From NCBI GenBank assembly GCA_963768585.1, contig CAVYIF010000002.1, positions 184,308 to 248,307 of the forward strand: a DNA stretch of 64,000 bases. The letters are read 5' to 3'. The notes under the pieces were generated by a model. That model saw only the letters and a program-made list of their open reading frames with translations, did no database searches and was not told the origin of the DNA. The DNA is from CAVUNY01 sp963768585 (GTDB taxonomy: Bacteria; Chloroflexota; Anaerolineae; Anaerolineales; Anaerolineaceae). How positions within the stretch are numbered: the first letter of the stretch is position 1; each line of letters opens with the position of its first letter. Below, one piece after another: positions 33,730-42,159 of the stretch. Both the position numbers and the translations under genes were made by a program.

Positions 33730-34544
33730 GCTCATTTCGAGAGACTTTAAAACAAAACCTGCCTGCTCCTGTGGTAAGCATGGTGCGTGACGGGCGCGAT
33801 GCACTGCTGCGAGCCAGCCAGTGGCCGATGGCAACCATTCATCCCTGGCGGCGAGACAGCATCCGGGGGTTGGCAAACCTGAAAGACCGTTATAAGGGGG
33901 AGCGATGCTTCCTGATCGGGAACGGACCCAGCCTGAAAATCACCGACATGAGCCGCTTGAAAAACGAGTTCACCATCGGGCAGAATCGCATTTACCTGGC
34001 TTTCCCAGACTGGGGTTTTTCTACCTCCTTTTATATGTCTGTGAATGATCTGGTGATCGAGCAGTGTAAGGATGACATTCAAAAACTTCCGATGCCGAAG
34101 TTTATTTCCTGGCGGGCGCGCAGGTGGTTGAACCCGGCGGACGATCTATATTTTATCCATACGACATATTCTGGTGCGAAATTTGCAAAAAATGCCAGCG
34201 AACGGATATGGGAGGGGGGTACGGTTACCTATTCGGCCCTGCAGGTCGCTTACCATCTTGGTTTCAGTCAGGTGATTCTGGTCGGGGTCGATCACAATTA
34301 TGTCACCCAGGGGAAACCGAACGCCACGGTGGTCTCACAGGGGGCAGATCCCAACCATTTCGATCCGCGTTATTTTGGGAAAGGATTCCGCTGGCAGCTG
34401 CCCGATCTCGATTCCTGGCTGGTTGCTTATAACCTGGCGCGAAAAACATATGAAGAAAATGGCCGAGAAGTGATCGATGCCACCATCGGCGGTAAGCTGC
34501 AGGTGTTCAAGAAAGTAGACTATGACTTTCTCTTTAAACGATGA
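33726..34544 (+). CDS. DUF115/MptE-like protein, possible CMP-nonulosonate transferase (GT42-like)
   Basis: 272 residues. CFLIGNGPSLKITDMSRLKN near residue 60 and FTIGQNRIYLAF follow the pattern of DUF115/MptE-like proteins and also recall the start of Campylobacter GT42 sialyltransferases (GNGPSL then FR-Asn). GVDHNYVTQGKPN and FDPRYFGKGF lie in the C-terminal half. Because the cluster makes CMP-activated ulosonic acids, this is a good candidate for the enzyme that adds such an acid to an acceptor. That role is inference from context and a short motif. Confidence 0.6.
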   Translation: MSSFRETLKQNLPAPVVSMVRDGRDALLRASQWPMATIHPWRRDSIRGLANLKDRYKGERCFLIGNGPSLKITDMSRLKNEFTIGQNRIYLAFPDWGFSTSFYMSVNDLVIEQCKDDIQKLPMPKFISWRARRWLNPADDLYFIHTTYSGAKFAKNASERIWEGGTVTYSALQVAYHLGFSQVILVGVDHNYVTQGKPNATVVSQGADPNHFDPRYFGKGFRWQLPDLDSWLVAYNLARKTYEENGREVIDATIGGKLQVFKKVDYDFLFKR

Positions 34545-35506
34545 AAGCACCCCTGGTCACAGTCATTACCCCCTCCTATAACCAGGCGGCATTCCTGGAA
34601 GAAGCCATCCTTTCGGTTCTTGGTCAGGATTATCCTAACCTGGAGTATATGATTGTGGATGGGAACTCGACGGATGGTAGTGTGGAAATTATTCGCAAAT
34701 ATGCCGATAAGCTGACCTGGTGGGTTTCGGAGAAGGACAGCGGGCAAGCGGAAGCGATCAATAAAGGATTTGCACGGGCAAATGGGGAGCTGGTCGCGTG
34801 GCTGAATTCGGACGATTTGCTCCAACCGGGCATGATTTCTACCGCTGTCGAAGCCTTTCAGGCGCATCCCGAAGCAGGATTGGTCTATGGAGACGTGCTG
34901 TCCATCGACGGCAACGGGCAGCCGATTAACTTGATGACCTTTGCACCATATACCTTGAAAGACCTGATGGGTTTCAATTACATCAGCCAGCCGGGGGTAA
35001 TGATGCGGCGGTCTGTCCTGGAACAGGCCGGATATTTAGATGAAAGTTATCATTACCTCCTCGACCACGAACTGTGGCTGCGCATGGCCAGGTTGGCCAG
35101 TATGGTGTACATTCCGCGCCAGCTGGCTGTGGCTCGTTTCCATGCTGCGGCGAAAAATCTGTCACAGACTTCCAAGTACGGCGGGGAAGCACTGCGCCTG
35201 GCCGCCTGGTTGGAATCGCAGCCGGAATACGCCGCCATCTTAGACCGGCGCAGCGTTTTTGCTGGGGCTTACCGGATCGGTGGCTGGTACCTGGTCGAAG
35301 GCGGGCAACCGGCAGGTGCGCTGCAGGCATATTACCAGAGCTTCAAGCTTAAACCGCAGACGGCGCTGGCCGATTGGCGTCGGATCCTGTTTGCGGCGCT
35401 TTCTCTGGCAGGATTTTCGCGTCTCAAACCGGTTCTTTATCGACTGCGATCCAGCCTTCGCCGGTGGATAAGCCCGAATATTTATGGAACCGGTTCGAGA
35501 AAATAA
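34541..35506 (+). CDS. GT2-family glycosyltransferase
   Basis: 321 residues. GT2 motifs: VTVITPSYNQAAFLEEAI, YMIVDGNSTDGSVEIIRKYA, AEAINKGFARANGELVAWLN and the acidic NSDD. It is a near-paralog of the gene at 37110 over its first 120 residues, sharing the WWVSEKDxGQ pattern. The C-terminal 100 residues differ. It overlaps the previous gene by four bases. Confidence 0.9.
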   Translation: MKAPLVTVITPSYNQAAFLEEAILSVLGQDYPNLEYMIVDGNSTDGSVEIIRKYADKLTWWVSEKDSGQAEAINKGFARANGELVAWLNSDDLLQPGMISTAVEAFQAHPEAGLVYGDVLSIDGNGQPINLMTFAPYTLKDLMGFNYISQPGVMMRRSVLEQAGYLDESYHYLLDHELWLRMARLASMVYIPRQLAVARFHAAAKNLSQTSKYGGEALRLAAWLESQPEYAAILDRRSVFAGAYRIGGWYLVEGGQPAGALQAYYQSFKLKPQTALADWRRILFAALSLAGFSRLKPVLYRLRSSLRRWISPNIYGTGSRK

Positions 35507-35575
35507 AGAAATTAATGGGGCTTGCGTATAGATTTGACCTGCCTGGGCAGAGATGTATTTGAGAAAGGAAGGATT

Positions 35576-37096
35576 TTGAAAAAAGGTTTGTTGCGCCGGA
35601 TTTCACTGGCCACAGTGGCGAATTGGTCAGGGTTGGCGATCCTGATCCTCACCAGTTTTGGCGTACGCATGATCGATTTAAAGGATCCACCGCTTGGATT
35701 CCACCCGGTGCGTCAACTGCATTCGGCCATAATCGCCCGCGGCGCATATTTCAGCCTGGATACGACTGCAGATCCGGTCCTGCGACAAACGGCGATGGCT
35801 GCGGCTGCTTCAGAAATTTACGAACCACCCATTTTCGAGCAGATCGTGGGTTTTGTGTATTATTTAATCGGCTCGGAACAACTATGGATTGCCCGCATTT
35901 TTTCCATTCTTTTCTGGCTGATTGGCGGGTTAGCCCTGTTTTCCCTGGCACGGCGCCACACATCGTTTGCGGCTTCTCTGGTGGGGCTGGCGTTCTACCT
36001 GTGTTTGCCTTTTGGGATTGTCGCCAGCCGTTCCTTCCAACCAGACCCATGGATGGTGATGTGGATTTTGGTAACCGCCTGGTCCGCAGACCATTGGATG
36101 GAGACGCCTACCTGGAAATGGACCCTGTTGACAGGTTTATTTGGCGGGGTAGCGATCCTGGTCAAAGCCATGGCAGCTTTTTTTGTCGGCGGCATTTTAT
36201 TAATGACCGTAGTGGCCGGGTTTGGGATTGGCAGGCTGGTACGCAGTTTTAAGCCCTGGGTCATGGCGGTTCTGGTTCTGGCGCCAGCGGCGATCTATTA
36301 TTTGATCATGAATTCTGGGCGGTCAGGCGATTATTTTTCATTTTGGACTTTGGGATTTGCCAGTATGCTGGTCACCACCAAGTTTTATGTGCAGTGGCTG
36401 GCGATGATTAACAGCCTGGTAGGGATGACTTTGTTGGTGGTTGCCTTGTTGGGCGTGGCGATCGCTCCTGTTCGATTCCGCATGATCTTAATTGGGCTAT
36501 GGATTGGCTACGTACTGTTTGGGTTCGCCTGGCCGTTTCAATATACAACTCATGATTACTACCATCTGGCCTTAATTCCCATTATCGGTCTATCGATCAC
36601 CCCGGTGGTTGACCTGTTCATGCAGAAACTCACCCGCCAGACATGGTTCTGGCGGGTGGTCGGGGTTGGTATTATCCTGGCTGCCGCCGGGTTCGAATTG
36701 TATGTCGGCCGGTCGCAGCTGGTAACCAACAATTATTTCCTTGAGCCCCGCAGCTGGCAGCTGGTGGGTGAGGCGCTTCCAACCGGCAAATCTTTCGTCG
36801 CGCTGACCAATGATTATGGGGCACGCTTGAATTATTACGGCTGGCGTAATGCGGCGTATAATTGGCCAACCCAGGCTGACATCGAAGTTACCCTGCTGCA
36901 TGACAATACCCGTTGGGATATCCCCCGGTTATTTCAGGATGTTACCCAGGGGAGAAGTTATTTTCTGGTCACCGCTATGGGCGAGTTGGAGGCCCAACCG
37001 GCGTTGAAATCCATATTGACCCAGAATTTTCCTGTGTATCGGCAAGGCAGCGGGTGGCTTGTTTACGATTTGAAGCATCCAATATCCAAACCCTGA
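35576..37096 (+). CDS. Integral membrane glycosyltransferase-like protein (GT39/PMT-like)
   Basis: 506 residues from TTG 35576, which has an AAGGAAGG ribosome binding site five bases upstream; longer in-frame starts lack one. About ten hydrophobic segments. The first outer loop contains RMIDLKDPPLGFHPVRQLHS, with the acidic/His-Arg pattern of the PMT_2/GT39 type. FEQIVGFVYYLIGSEQLWIAR and later YTTHDYYHLALIPI also fit. It would use a polyprenyl-phosphate sugar on the outside. It stands between two near-identical GT2 genes. Confidence 0.75.
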   Translation: MKKGLLRRISLATVANWSGLAILILTSFGVRMIDLKDPPLGFHPVRQLHSAIIARGAYFSLDTTADPVLRQTAMAAAASEIYEPPIFEQIVGFVYYLIGSEQLWIARIFSILFWLIGGLALFSLARRHTSFAASLVGLAFYLCLPFGIVASRSFQPDPWMVMWILVTAWSADHWMETPTWKWTLLTGLFGGVAILVKAMAAFFVGGILLMTVVAGFGIGRLVRSFKPWVMAVLVLAPAAIYYLIMNSGRSGDYFSFWTLGFASMLVTTKFYVQWLAMINSLVGMTLLVVALLGVAIAPVRFRMILIGLWIGYVLFGFAWPFQYTTHDYYHLALIPIIGLSITPVVDLFMQKLTRQTWFWRVVGVGIILAAAGFELYVGRSQLVTNNYFLEPRSWQLVGEALPTGKSFVALTNDYGARLNYYGWRNAAYNWPTQADIEVTLLHDNTRWDIPRLFQDVTQGRSYFLVTAMGELEAQPALKSILTQNFPVYRQGSGWLVYDLKHPISKP

Positions 37097-37109
37097 AGGG
37101 CGCATTTTA

Positions 37110-37913
37110 GTGGAAACCAACCTACCGCTCGTATCCATCGTTACTCCCTCGTACAACCAGGCCACATTTCTGGAAGCCACGATTGGCTCAGTATTAGCGC
37201 AGGATTATCCGCATATTGAATATATTCTGGTCGATGGTGGATCCAATGACGGCAGCCTGGAGATCATTCGGCGGTATTCCAATCGCCTGGCATGGTGGGT
37301 ATCCGAAAAGGATCGCGGACAAACCGATGCGATCAATAAGGGCTTCGAGCATGCTAATGGACAAGTTCTGGCCTGGTTAAATTCGGATGATACCTATCAG
37401 CCCGGCGCGATCCGGCAGGCAGTGGCGTATTTACAGTCCCATCCGATGGTGGGCATGGTCTACGGAGACTGCAACTTTATCAATGCCGCGGGCCAGCGGA
37501 TTGGCCGGTTTCCGGCGGCCCAAACTGATTACAGGCGTTTAAAGCAGGGTTATGTACATATTCCCCAGCAGTCCGCATTTTGGCGAGCAGATTTGTGGCG
37601 CAAGGTTGGTCCACTGGACCCTACCTTTTATTTCGCGATGGATTATGATTTATGGGTCCGACTGGCGAAGATTTCCTTGTTAGATTATCATCCACAAACC
37701 TGGGCAAATTTCAGGCTGCACGGTATGGGCAAAACCGTGGCAGCGGACGATCGCTGCTGGCCCGAAATGCTTAAAGTCCATTATCGAGAAGGTGGTTCAT
37801 TTTTCTCCTTAATCGTGGCAAAATACTATCTTCGCAAACTGGCAGCGCCGTTGATTAACTGGCGCCGCAGACGAATGTTTGAAACTAATTCCATACAGCC
37901 GGAGGGAAAATGA
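37110..37913 (+). CDS. GT2-family glycosyltransferase (paralog of 34541)
   Basis: 267 residues from GTG 37110. VSIVTPSYNQATFLEATIGS, YILVDGGSNDGSLEIIRRYS and AINKGFEHANGQVLAWLN, then NSDD, closely repeat the enzyme at 34541, indicating a duplication or a pair with related acceptors. It ends with a short basic tail. It overlaps the start of the peptidase T gene (ATGAG) and is the last clear member of the glycan cluster. Confidence 0.9.
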   Translation: METNLPLVSIVTPSYNQATFLEATIGSVLAQDYPHIEYILVDGGSNDGSLEIIRRYSNRLAWWVSEKDRGQTDAINKGFEHANGQVLAWLNSDDTYQPGAIRQAVAYLQSHPMVGMVYGDCNFINAAGQRIGRFPAAQTDYRRLKQGYVHIPQQSAFWRADLWRKVGPLDPTFYFAMDYDLWVRLAKISLLDYHPQTWANFRLHGMGKTVAADDRCWPEMLKVHYREGGSFFSLIVAKYYLRKLAAPLINWRRRRMFETNSIQPEGK

Positions 37914-39147
37914 GTTCTGTCGTTGAACGGTTCATACGCTATGTCAAGATTGACACCCAATCCGATCATCATTCTGGTGTGCACCCATCCACTGAAAAAC
38001 AGTTGGATCTTGCCCATCTACTGATGGATGAACTCAAGGATCTCGGCCTGACGGAAATTGAGATCGATGTTTATGGGAATGTCACCGCAACCCTGCCAGC
38101 CAATATCGATCGGGATCTTCCCACCATTGGTTTGCTGGCGCATATGGACACCAGCCCGGATCTGAGCGGAGCAAAAGTCACCCCCCAGTTAGTGGAAAAT
38201 TATGATGGCGGTGATATTGTACTTAACCGCGCGCAGAATATTGTCCTTTCGCCCAGAGAGTTTCCGGATCTAAAAGCCTATGTAGGGAAAACGCTGATCA
38301 CCACGGATGGGACGACCCTGCTGGGAGCGGATGATAAAGCAGGTATTGCCGAGATCATGGCCGGTCTGGAAATCCTGGTCCATCATCCCGAAATCCAACA
38401 TGGTAAGGTGCGGATCGGTTTTACCACCGATGAGGAGATTGGCACCGGTATCGATTTGTTTGATGTCGACAAATTTAACGCAGATTTCGCATACACCCTG
38501 GACGGCGGCGCCGTCGGTGGCCTTCAATTTGAAAATTTTAATGCTGCCGGGGCAAAGATATCTTTAAGGGCCGCAGTGTACATCCCGGTGCTTCGAAGGA
38601 TAAAATGATCAATGCCAGCCTGGTCGCGATTGAGTTTAACAATATGCTCCCACAAAATGAACGTCCGCAGTTTACTGAAGGTTATGAAGGGTTTTATCAT
38701 CTGACGTACATTCACGGGAATGTCGAGGAAGCGCAATCGGCTTATATCATTCGCGATCACAGCCGTGAGAAATTCGATGCCCGAAAAGCCTGGATGCGCA
38801 AGACAGAGAACTGGTTGAACGAAAAATATGGCAGCGGCACAGTCACTCTGAAATTAGAGGATCAGTATGCGAATATGCGAGAAAAGATTGAACCTGTGAT
38901 GCATGTTGTTGAATTGGCAAAACAAGCCATGCAGGCACTGGGGATTTCCCCAAGTATCGCGCCGATTAGAGGTGGGACGGATGGGGCCCGGCTTTCCTGG
39001 AAAGGTCTGCCCACACCCAATATTTATACCGGTGGGCATAATGCCCACGGTCGATTTGAATACGTTCCTACGTTTGCATTGGAGAGTGCCACCGATCTCG
39101 TGGTAAAAATTATCGAGCTTTCCGCAAAAGAGCGCCAGAATAAATAA
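37910..39147 (+). pseudogene. pepT: Peptidase T (tripeptide aminopeptidase), one frameshift
   Basis: Two-zinc M20B peptidase that cleaves the N-terminal residue of tripeptides. The first frame covers VERFIRYVKIDTQSDHHSGV, LLAHMDTSPDLSG, TTLLGADDKAGIAEIMA and FTTDEEIGTGIDLFD, with zinc ligands His, Asp, Glu. Around 38563-38567 the frame slips by one missing base; the second frame then gives GRSVHPGASKDKMINASLVA and IRGGTDGARLSW, ending normally at 39147. The full product would be about 412 residues, the family size. Loss of one T in TCTTTT explains the break; a sequencing error is likely. Confidence 0.85.
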
Positions 39148-39168
39148 AACATGGTACAAGACAAGTTT

Positions 39169-39184
39169 TTTTTGGCGCCAAAAA
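39169..39184. repeat. Perfect 16-bp palindrome
   Basis: TTTTTGGCGCCAAAAA between pepT and the sugar-dehydrogenase gene. No loop, so it is poor as a terminator; it could be an operator for the gene starting at 39232, whose -10-like TATAAT lies at 39207-39212. No matching -35 element is clear. Confidence 0.5.
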
Positions 39185-39231
39185 TCTGCCTTGTTGCGAA
39201 ACCCGGTATAATTTGACCTCGGAGGTCATAT

Positions 39232-40536
39232 ATGTTTCATCAACATTTCCGGAAGTTTCTCACTTTGATTTGCAGGCTTGTGCTGCCACTGGCTGTTCTG
39301 GCGGCTTGCGCGCCGCCTGCTGTTTCCACCCCGACCGAAATTATGGCAACGGGCGAAACGGCGACAAAAATACCGACGGTGATTGTACCAACCCTTCAGG
39401 CATCTGCGACCCGCCCGCCCAGCACTGCTGAAGCGGGCGAAACACCATCCGCTGTGCCCACAGAAACGCCGGGCGTGGTGAAGAACCCGGTTTGGAAAGA
39501 GCTGGTCAGCGGGCTCACCAAGCCGACCGATCTGGCTGAACTGCCCGATGGCAGTGGATTGCTGGTAGTCGTTGAGCAGGTTGGTACGATTCGGGTGATG
39601 AAAAAGAGTGGTGAACTGCTGCCAAACCCTTTCATCGACCTCACCGACCGGGTAGGGTCGCAAAACACAGAACAGGGTTTGCTGGGAATTGCCTTCCACC
39701 CTCAGTATGCCGAAAATGGTTATTTCTTTGTGAATTACACTGACCGCAGCGGCAATACCGTGATCGCCAGGTTTTCTGGAAAACCAGGAACCGCCAGTGC
39801 TGACCCGGCAAGTGAAAAGATCCTGCTGCAGGTAAAACAACCCTATCCAAACCACAACGGCGGCGGCGTGGTTTTTGGCCCCGACGGATACTTATATTTA
39901 TCCCTGGGAGATGGCGGGTCGGGTGGCGATCCTCAAAACCACGCGCAATCTCTGACCACTTTTCTGGGAAAGATATTGCGAATTGACGTTAACCAGGGCG
40001 ATCCTTACGCCATCCCGGACGATAATCCCTTTGCCAATGGTGGCGGGCTGCCCGAAATCTGGGCTTATGGTCTGCGTAATCCCTGGCGGTTTTCGTTTGA
40101 CCGGGCCACAGGCGATCTGTATATCGCGGATGTCGGTCAGAATCTATACGAGGAAATTAACTACGTGCCTGCCGGAAGTCCGGGTGGGCTCAATTTTGGT
40201 TGGAACTACCGCGAGGGTTTGCATCCTTATAAAGGTGTACCGCCAACCGGCGTGAATTTTGTAGATCCGGTGTGGGAGTACGGGCACGATCAAGGTTGTT
40301 CGGTATCTGGCGGGTTCGTATATCGCGGAACGGCGGCCCCCACGCTACAGGGTACCTATATTTACACGGATTACTGTACGGGACGGATCTGGGGTCTTAA
40401 ACGGGATGCGGATGGGAAATGGACCAACCAGGTATTATCCGAGATGAATGCACAGATCAGCGGATTTGGCGTGGATCTCACGGGAGAACTCTATGTTTTG
40501 GAACATAGTGCAGGCCGGGTGATGCGTTTGGAATGA
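39232..40536 (+). CDS. PQQ-dependent sugar dehydrogenase-like lipoprotein (GSDH/YliI family)
   Basis: 434 residues. A lipoprotein signal ends VLAACAPPAV; a Thr/Pro-rich linker (residues about 25-85) precedes the domain. The six-bladed propeller signatures of soluble PQQ glucose dehydrogenases are present: GLTKPTDLAELPDGSGLL, EQGLLGIAFHPQYAENGYFF with NYTDR, HNGGGVVFGPDGYLYLSLGD, IWAYGLRNPWRFSFD and DVGQNLYEEINYV. It would be anchored outside the membrane and oxidise aldoses or similar sugars with PQQ. GGAGG supports ATG 39232. Confidence 0.9.
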   Translation: MFHQHFRKFLTLICRLVLPLAVLAACAPPAVSTPTEIMATGETATKIPTVIVPTLQASATRPPSTAEAGETPSAVPTETPGVVKNPVWKELVSGLTKPTDLAELPDGSGLLVVVEQVGTIRVMKKSGELLPNPFIDLTDRVGSQNTEQGLLGIAFHPQYAENGYFFVNYTDRSGNTVIARFSGKPGTASADPASEKILLQVKQPYPNHNGGGVVFGPDGYLYLSLGDGGSGGDPQNHAQSLTTFLGKILRIDVNQGDPYAIPDDNPFANGGGLPEIWAYGLRNPWRFSFDRATGDLYIADVGQNLYEEINYVPAGSPGGLNFGWNYREGLHPYKGVPPTGVNFVDPVWEYGHDQGCSVSGGFVYRGTAAPTLQGTYIYTDYCTGRIWGLKRDADGKWTNQVLSEMNAQISGFGVDLTGELYVLEHSAGRVMRLE

Positions 40537-40652
40537 AGCAACGTCATTTATCCTGTTTGAAATATGACGGGTGTCACTGGTAAACTTTGACTCAAACGTG
40601 TATAGTACAATTTAGATAATAATTGATGTATATTTTGATCGGAGGAGCAGGA

Positions 40653-40883
40653 ATGGCAGAAAAAACTTGGAAGCCAATAAAGATTCGTTACTGCAATCAC
40701 GCAGGTTGTGAGGTTTCATTAGAGGTAGCTGCAGTTTATCCAGCAGAGCACTTGCCGGACCAGCTTCCCCGGATCACCGGACATCGCTGCTCAAAATCCA
40801 TGGATTGTATTTTGTATCAAAAAGCAACCTGTGTCTGGGCGGGTTCTAATCCCAGCTACGATCCATTTAAAGAAAAAGACTAA
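40653..40883 (+). CDS. Small conserved-looking Cys-rich protein, function unknown
   Basis: 76 residues from ATG 40653 after GGAGGAGCAGG. Cys residues occur as YCNHAGC and HRCSKSMDC, then CILYQKATC, which could form a small metal site. It has no signal peptide and no known domain that I recognise. A strong terminator 17 bases after its stop implies a short, separate transcript. Confidence 0.75.
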   Translation: MAEKTWKPIKIRYCNHAGCEVSLEVAAVYPAEHLPDQLPRITGHRCSKSMDCILYQKATCVWAGSNPSYDPFKEKD

Positions 40884-40899
40884 ACGAAATCTAACAAAA

Positions 40900-40940
40900 C
40901 AGGCCCCCTTTCAGATCTTTCTGAAAGGGGGCCTGTTTTG
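40900..40940. terminator. Strong bidirectional rho-independent terminator
   Basis: A 15-bp perfect stem (CAGGCCCCCTTTCAG / its complement at 40921-40935) with a six-base loop, flanked by TTTTG on the plus strand and by TTTTG on the minus strand. It separates the small Cys-rich gene from the convergent kbl gene and suits both. Confidence 0.92.
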
Positions 40941-40954
40941 TTTAACGAACTGGC

Positions 40955-42139
40955 CTACTGGATCATCCCCAGGCGTTTGCCGGTTTTCGCAAAGGCCTCC
41001 AGGCCGAGTTCCAGATCATCGGAGGAATGCGCAGCAGAAATCATCACGCGAATACGCGCCTTGCCGCGGGGAACCGTTGGGAAGCCGAGTGCCATGGCGA
41101 ATACGCCGGCATCGAATAATTCCCGGCTGAACTGTTGGGCGACAGGGGCTTCCCCGAGCATGATTGGCGTAATCGGTGTGACGCTGTGCCCGATATCAAA
41201 GCCCATGCGGGTCAATTCTGCCTTAAATATGCGGGTATTTTCCCATAAGCGATCCACTAATTCGGTGGAAGATTCCAGCAGATCGACGGCTGCCAGGCAG
41301 GCCGCTACATCGGGTGGGGTGGTGGCAGAGGAGAACAGGAAGGGCCGCCCGCGCTGGCGCAGCCACTCGACAATCGTGGCATTCCCCGCAACCACACCGC
41401 CGACCACGCCAAAAGCTTTGGATAAGGTGCCGACTTCGACATCCACCTTACCATGCAGTTGGAAATGGTCGACGATCCCCCGCCCTCCCTTCCCGAGCAC
41501 GCCTTCTCCATGCGCATCGTCTACCATAAGCAGGATATCGTTCGCGTTCGCGATCTCATATAATTTATCCAGGGGAGCGATGTCACCGTCCATACTGAAA
41601 ACACCATCCGTTACGATGAGCGCCCGGCGGTATGTGCCCTCATTGCCTTTGATCGCCTGTTCAAGGTCCAGCGGATCGGCATGGGCAAAGCGCACGATGC
41701 GTGCGCCTGAAAGACGTGCGCCGTCGATGATGCTGGCGTGGTTCAGTTCATCGGAAAATATGACATCTTCTTTGCCAACCAGGGCTGGAATCGTCGCCAG
41801 GTTGGCGGTAAAACCGGATTGAAAAGTGATCGCAGCCTCAACCCCTTTGAACGCTGCCAGGCGGCGCTCCAATTCCAGATGTATGTCCATCGTTCCGGCA
41901 ATCGTGCGCACCGCTGCTGGTCCAACCCCATAGCGAGTGACGATTTCTTGGACTGCCTGAACCAACCGGGGATGGTTGGCCAAACCCAGGTAGTTGTTCG
42001 AGCAAAAGTTTAACACTCGTTTGCCATCCACCTCAAGCCAGGCGCCCTGGGGAGAACCCAGGGTGCGGATGCGGTTGTACAGGCCGGCTTCTTTTAACTT
42101 GCTCAATTCTTGCTGTATCCAATCGAATCTTTTCGCCAT
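40955..42139 (-). CDS. kbl: 2-amino-3-ketobutyrate CoA ligase / glycine C-acetyltransferase
   Basis: 394 residues from ATG 42139 after GAGGTAATAA. PLP-dependent alpha-oxoamine synthase: VLNFCSNNYLGLANHPRL near the start, HASIIDGARLSGARIVRFAH, TDGVFSMDGDIAPLDKLYE, DDAHGEGVLGKGGRG, LSKAFGVVGGVVAG with the PLP-binding Lys, and IRVMISAAHS. KBL cleaves 2-amino-3-ketobutyrate to glycine and acetyl-CoA in threonine breakdown. Threonine dehydrogenase (tdh) is not in view. BioF-type enzymes share the fold, but the end (FPTVPRGKARIRVMIS) favours KBL. It follows the 43800-42160 gene by 20 bases. Confidence 0.88.
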   Translation of the reverse strand: MAKRFDWIQQELSKLKEAGLYNRIRTLGSPQGAWLEVDGKRVLNFCSNNYLGLANHPRLVQAVQEIVTRYGVGPAAVRTIAGTMDIHLELERRLAAFKGVEAAITFQSGFTANLATIPALVGKEDVIFSDELNHASIIDGARLSGARIVRFAHADPLDLEQAIKGNEGTYRRALIVTDGVFSMDGDIAPLDKLYEIANANDILLMVDDAHGEGVLGKGGRGIVDHFQLHGKVDVEVGTLSKAFGVVGGVVAGNATIVEWLRQRGRPFLFSSATTPPDVAACLAAVDLLESSTELVDRLWENTRIFKAELTRMGFDIGHSVTPITPIMLGEAPVAQQFSRELFDAGVFAMALGFPTVPRGKARIRVMISAAHSSDDLELGLEAFAKTGKRLGMIQ

Positions 42140-42159
42140 TTTATTACCTCTTGAATTGA

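Noticed and set aside
40587..40611. TTGACT plus TACAAT as promoter of the small Cys-rich gene
   Set aside because: Spacer is only 13 bases; other combinations give 22. Not listed as a feature.
40938..41822. 294-codon plus-strand open frame opposite kbl
   Set aside because: Antisense shadow of a well-conserved PLP enzyme; Ser/Pro/Arg-rich low-complexity product.
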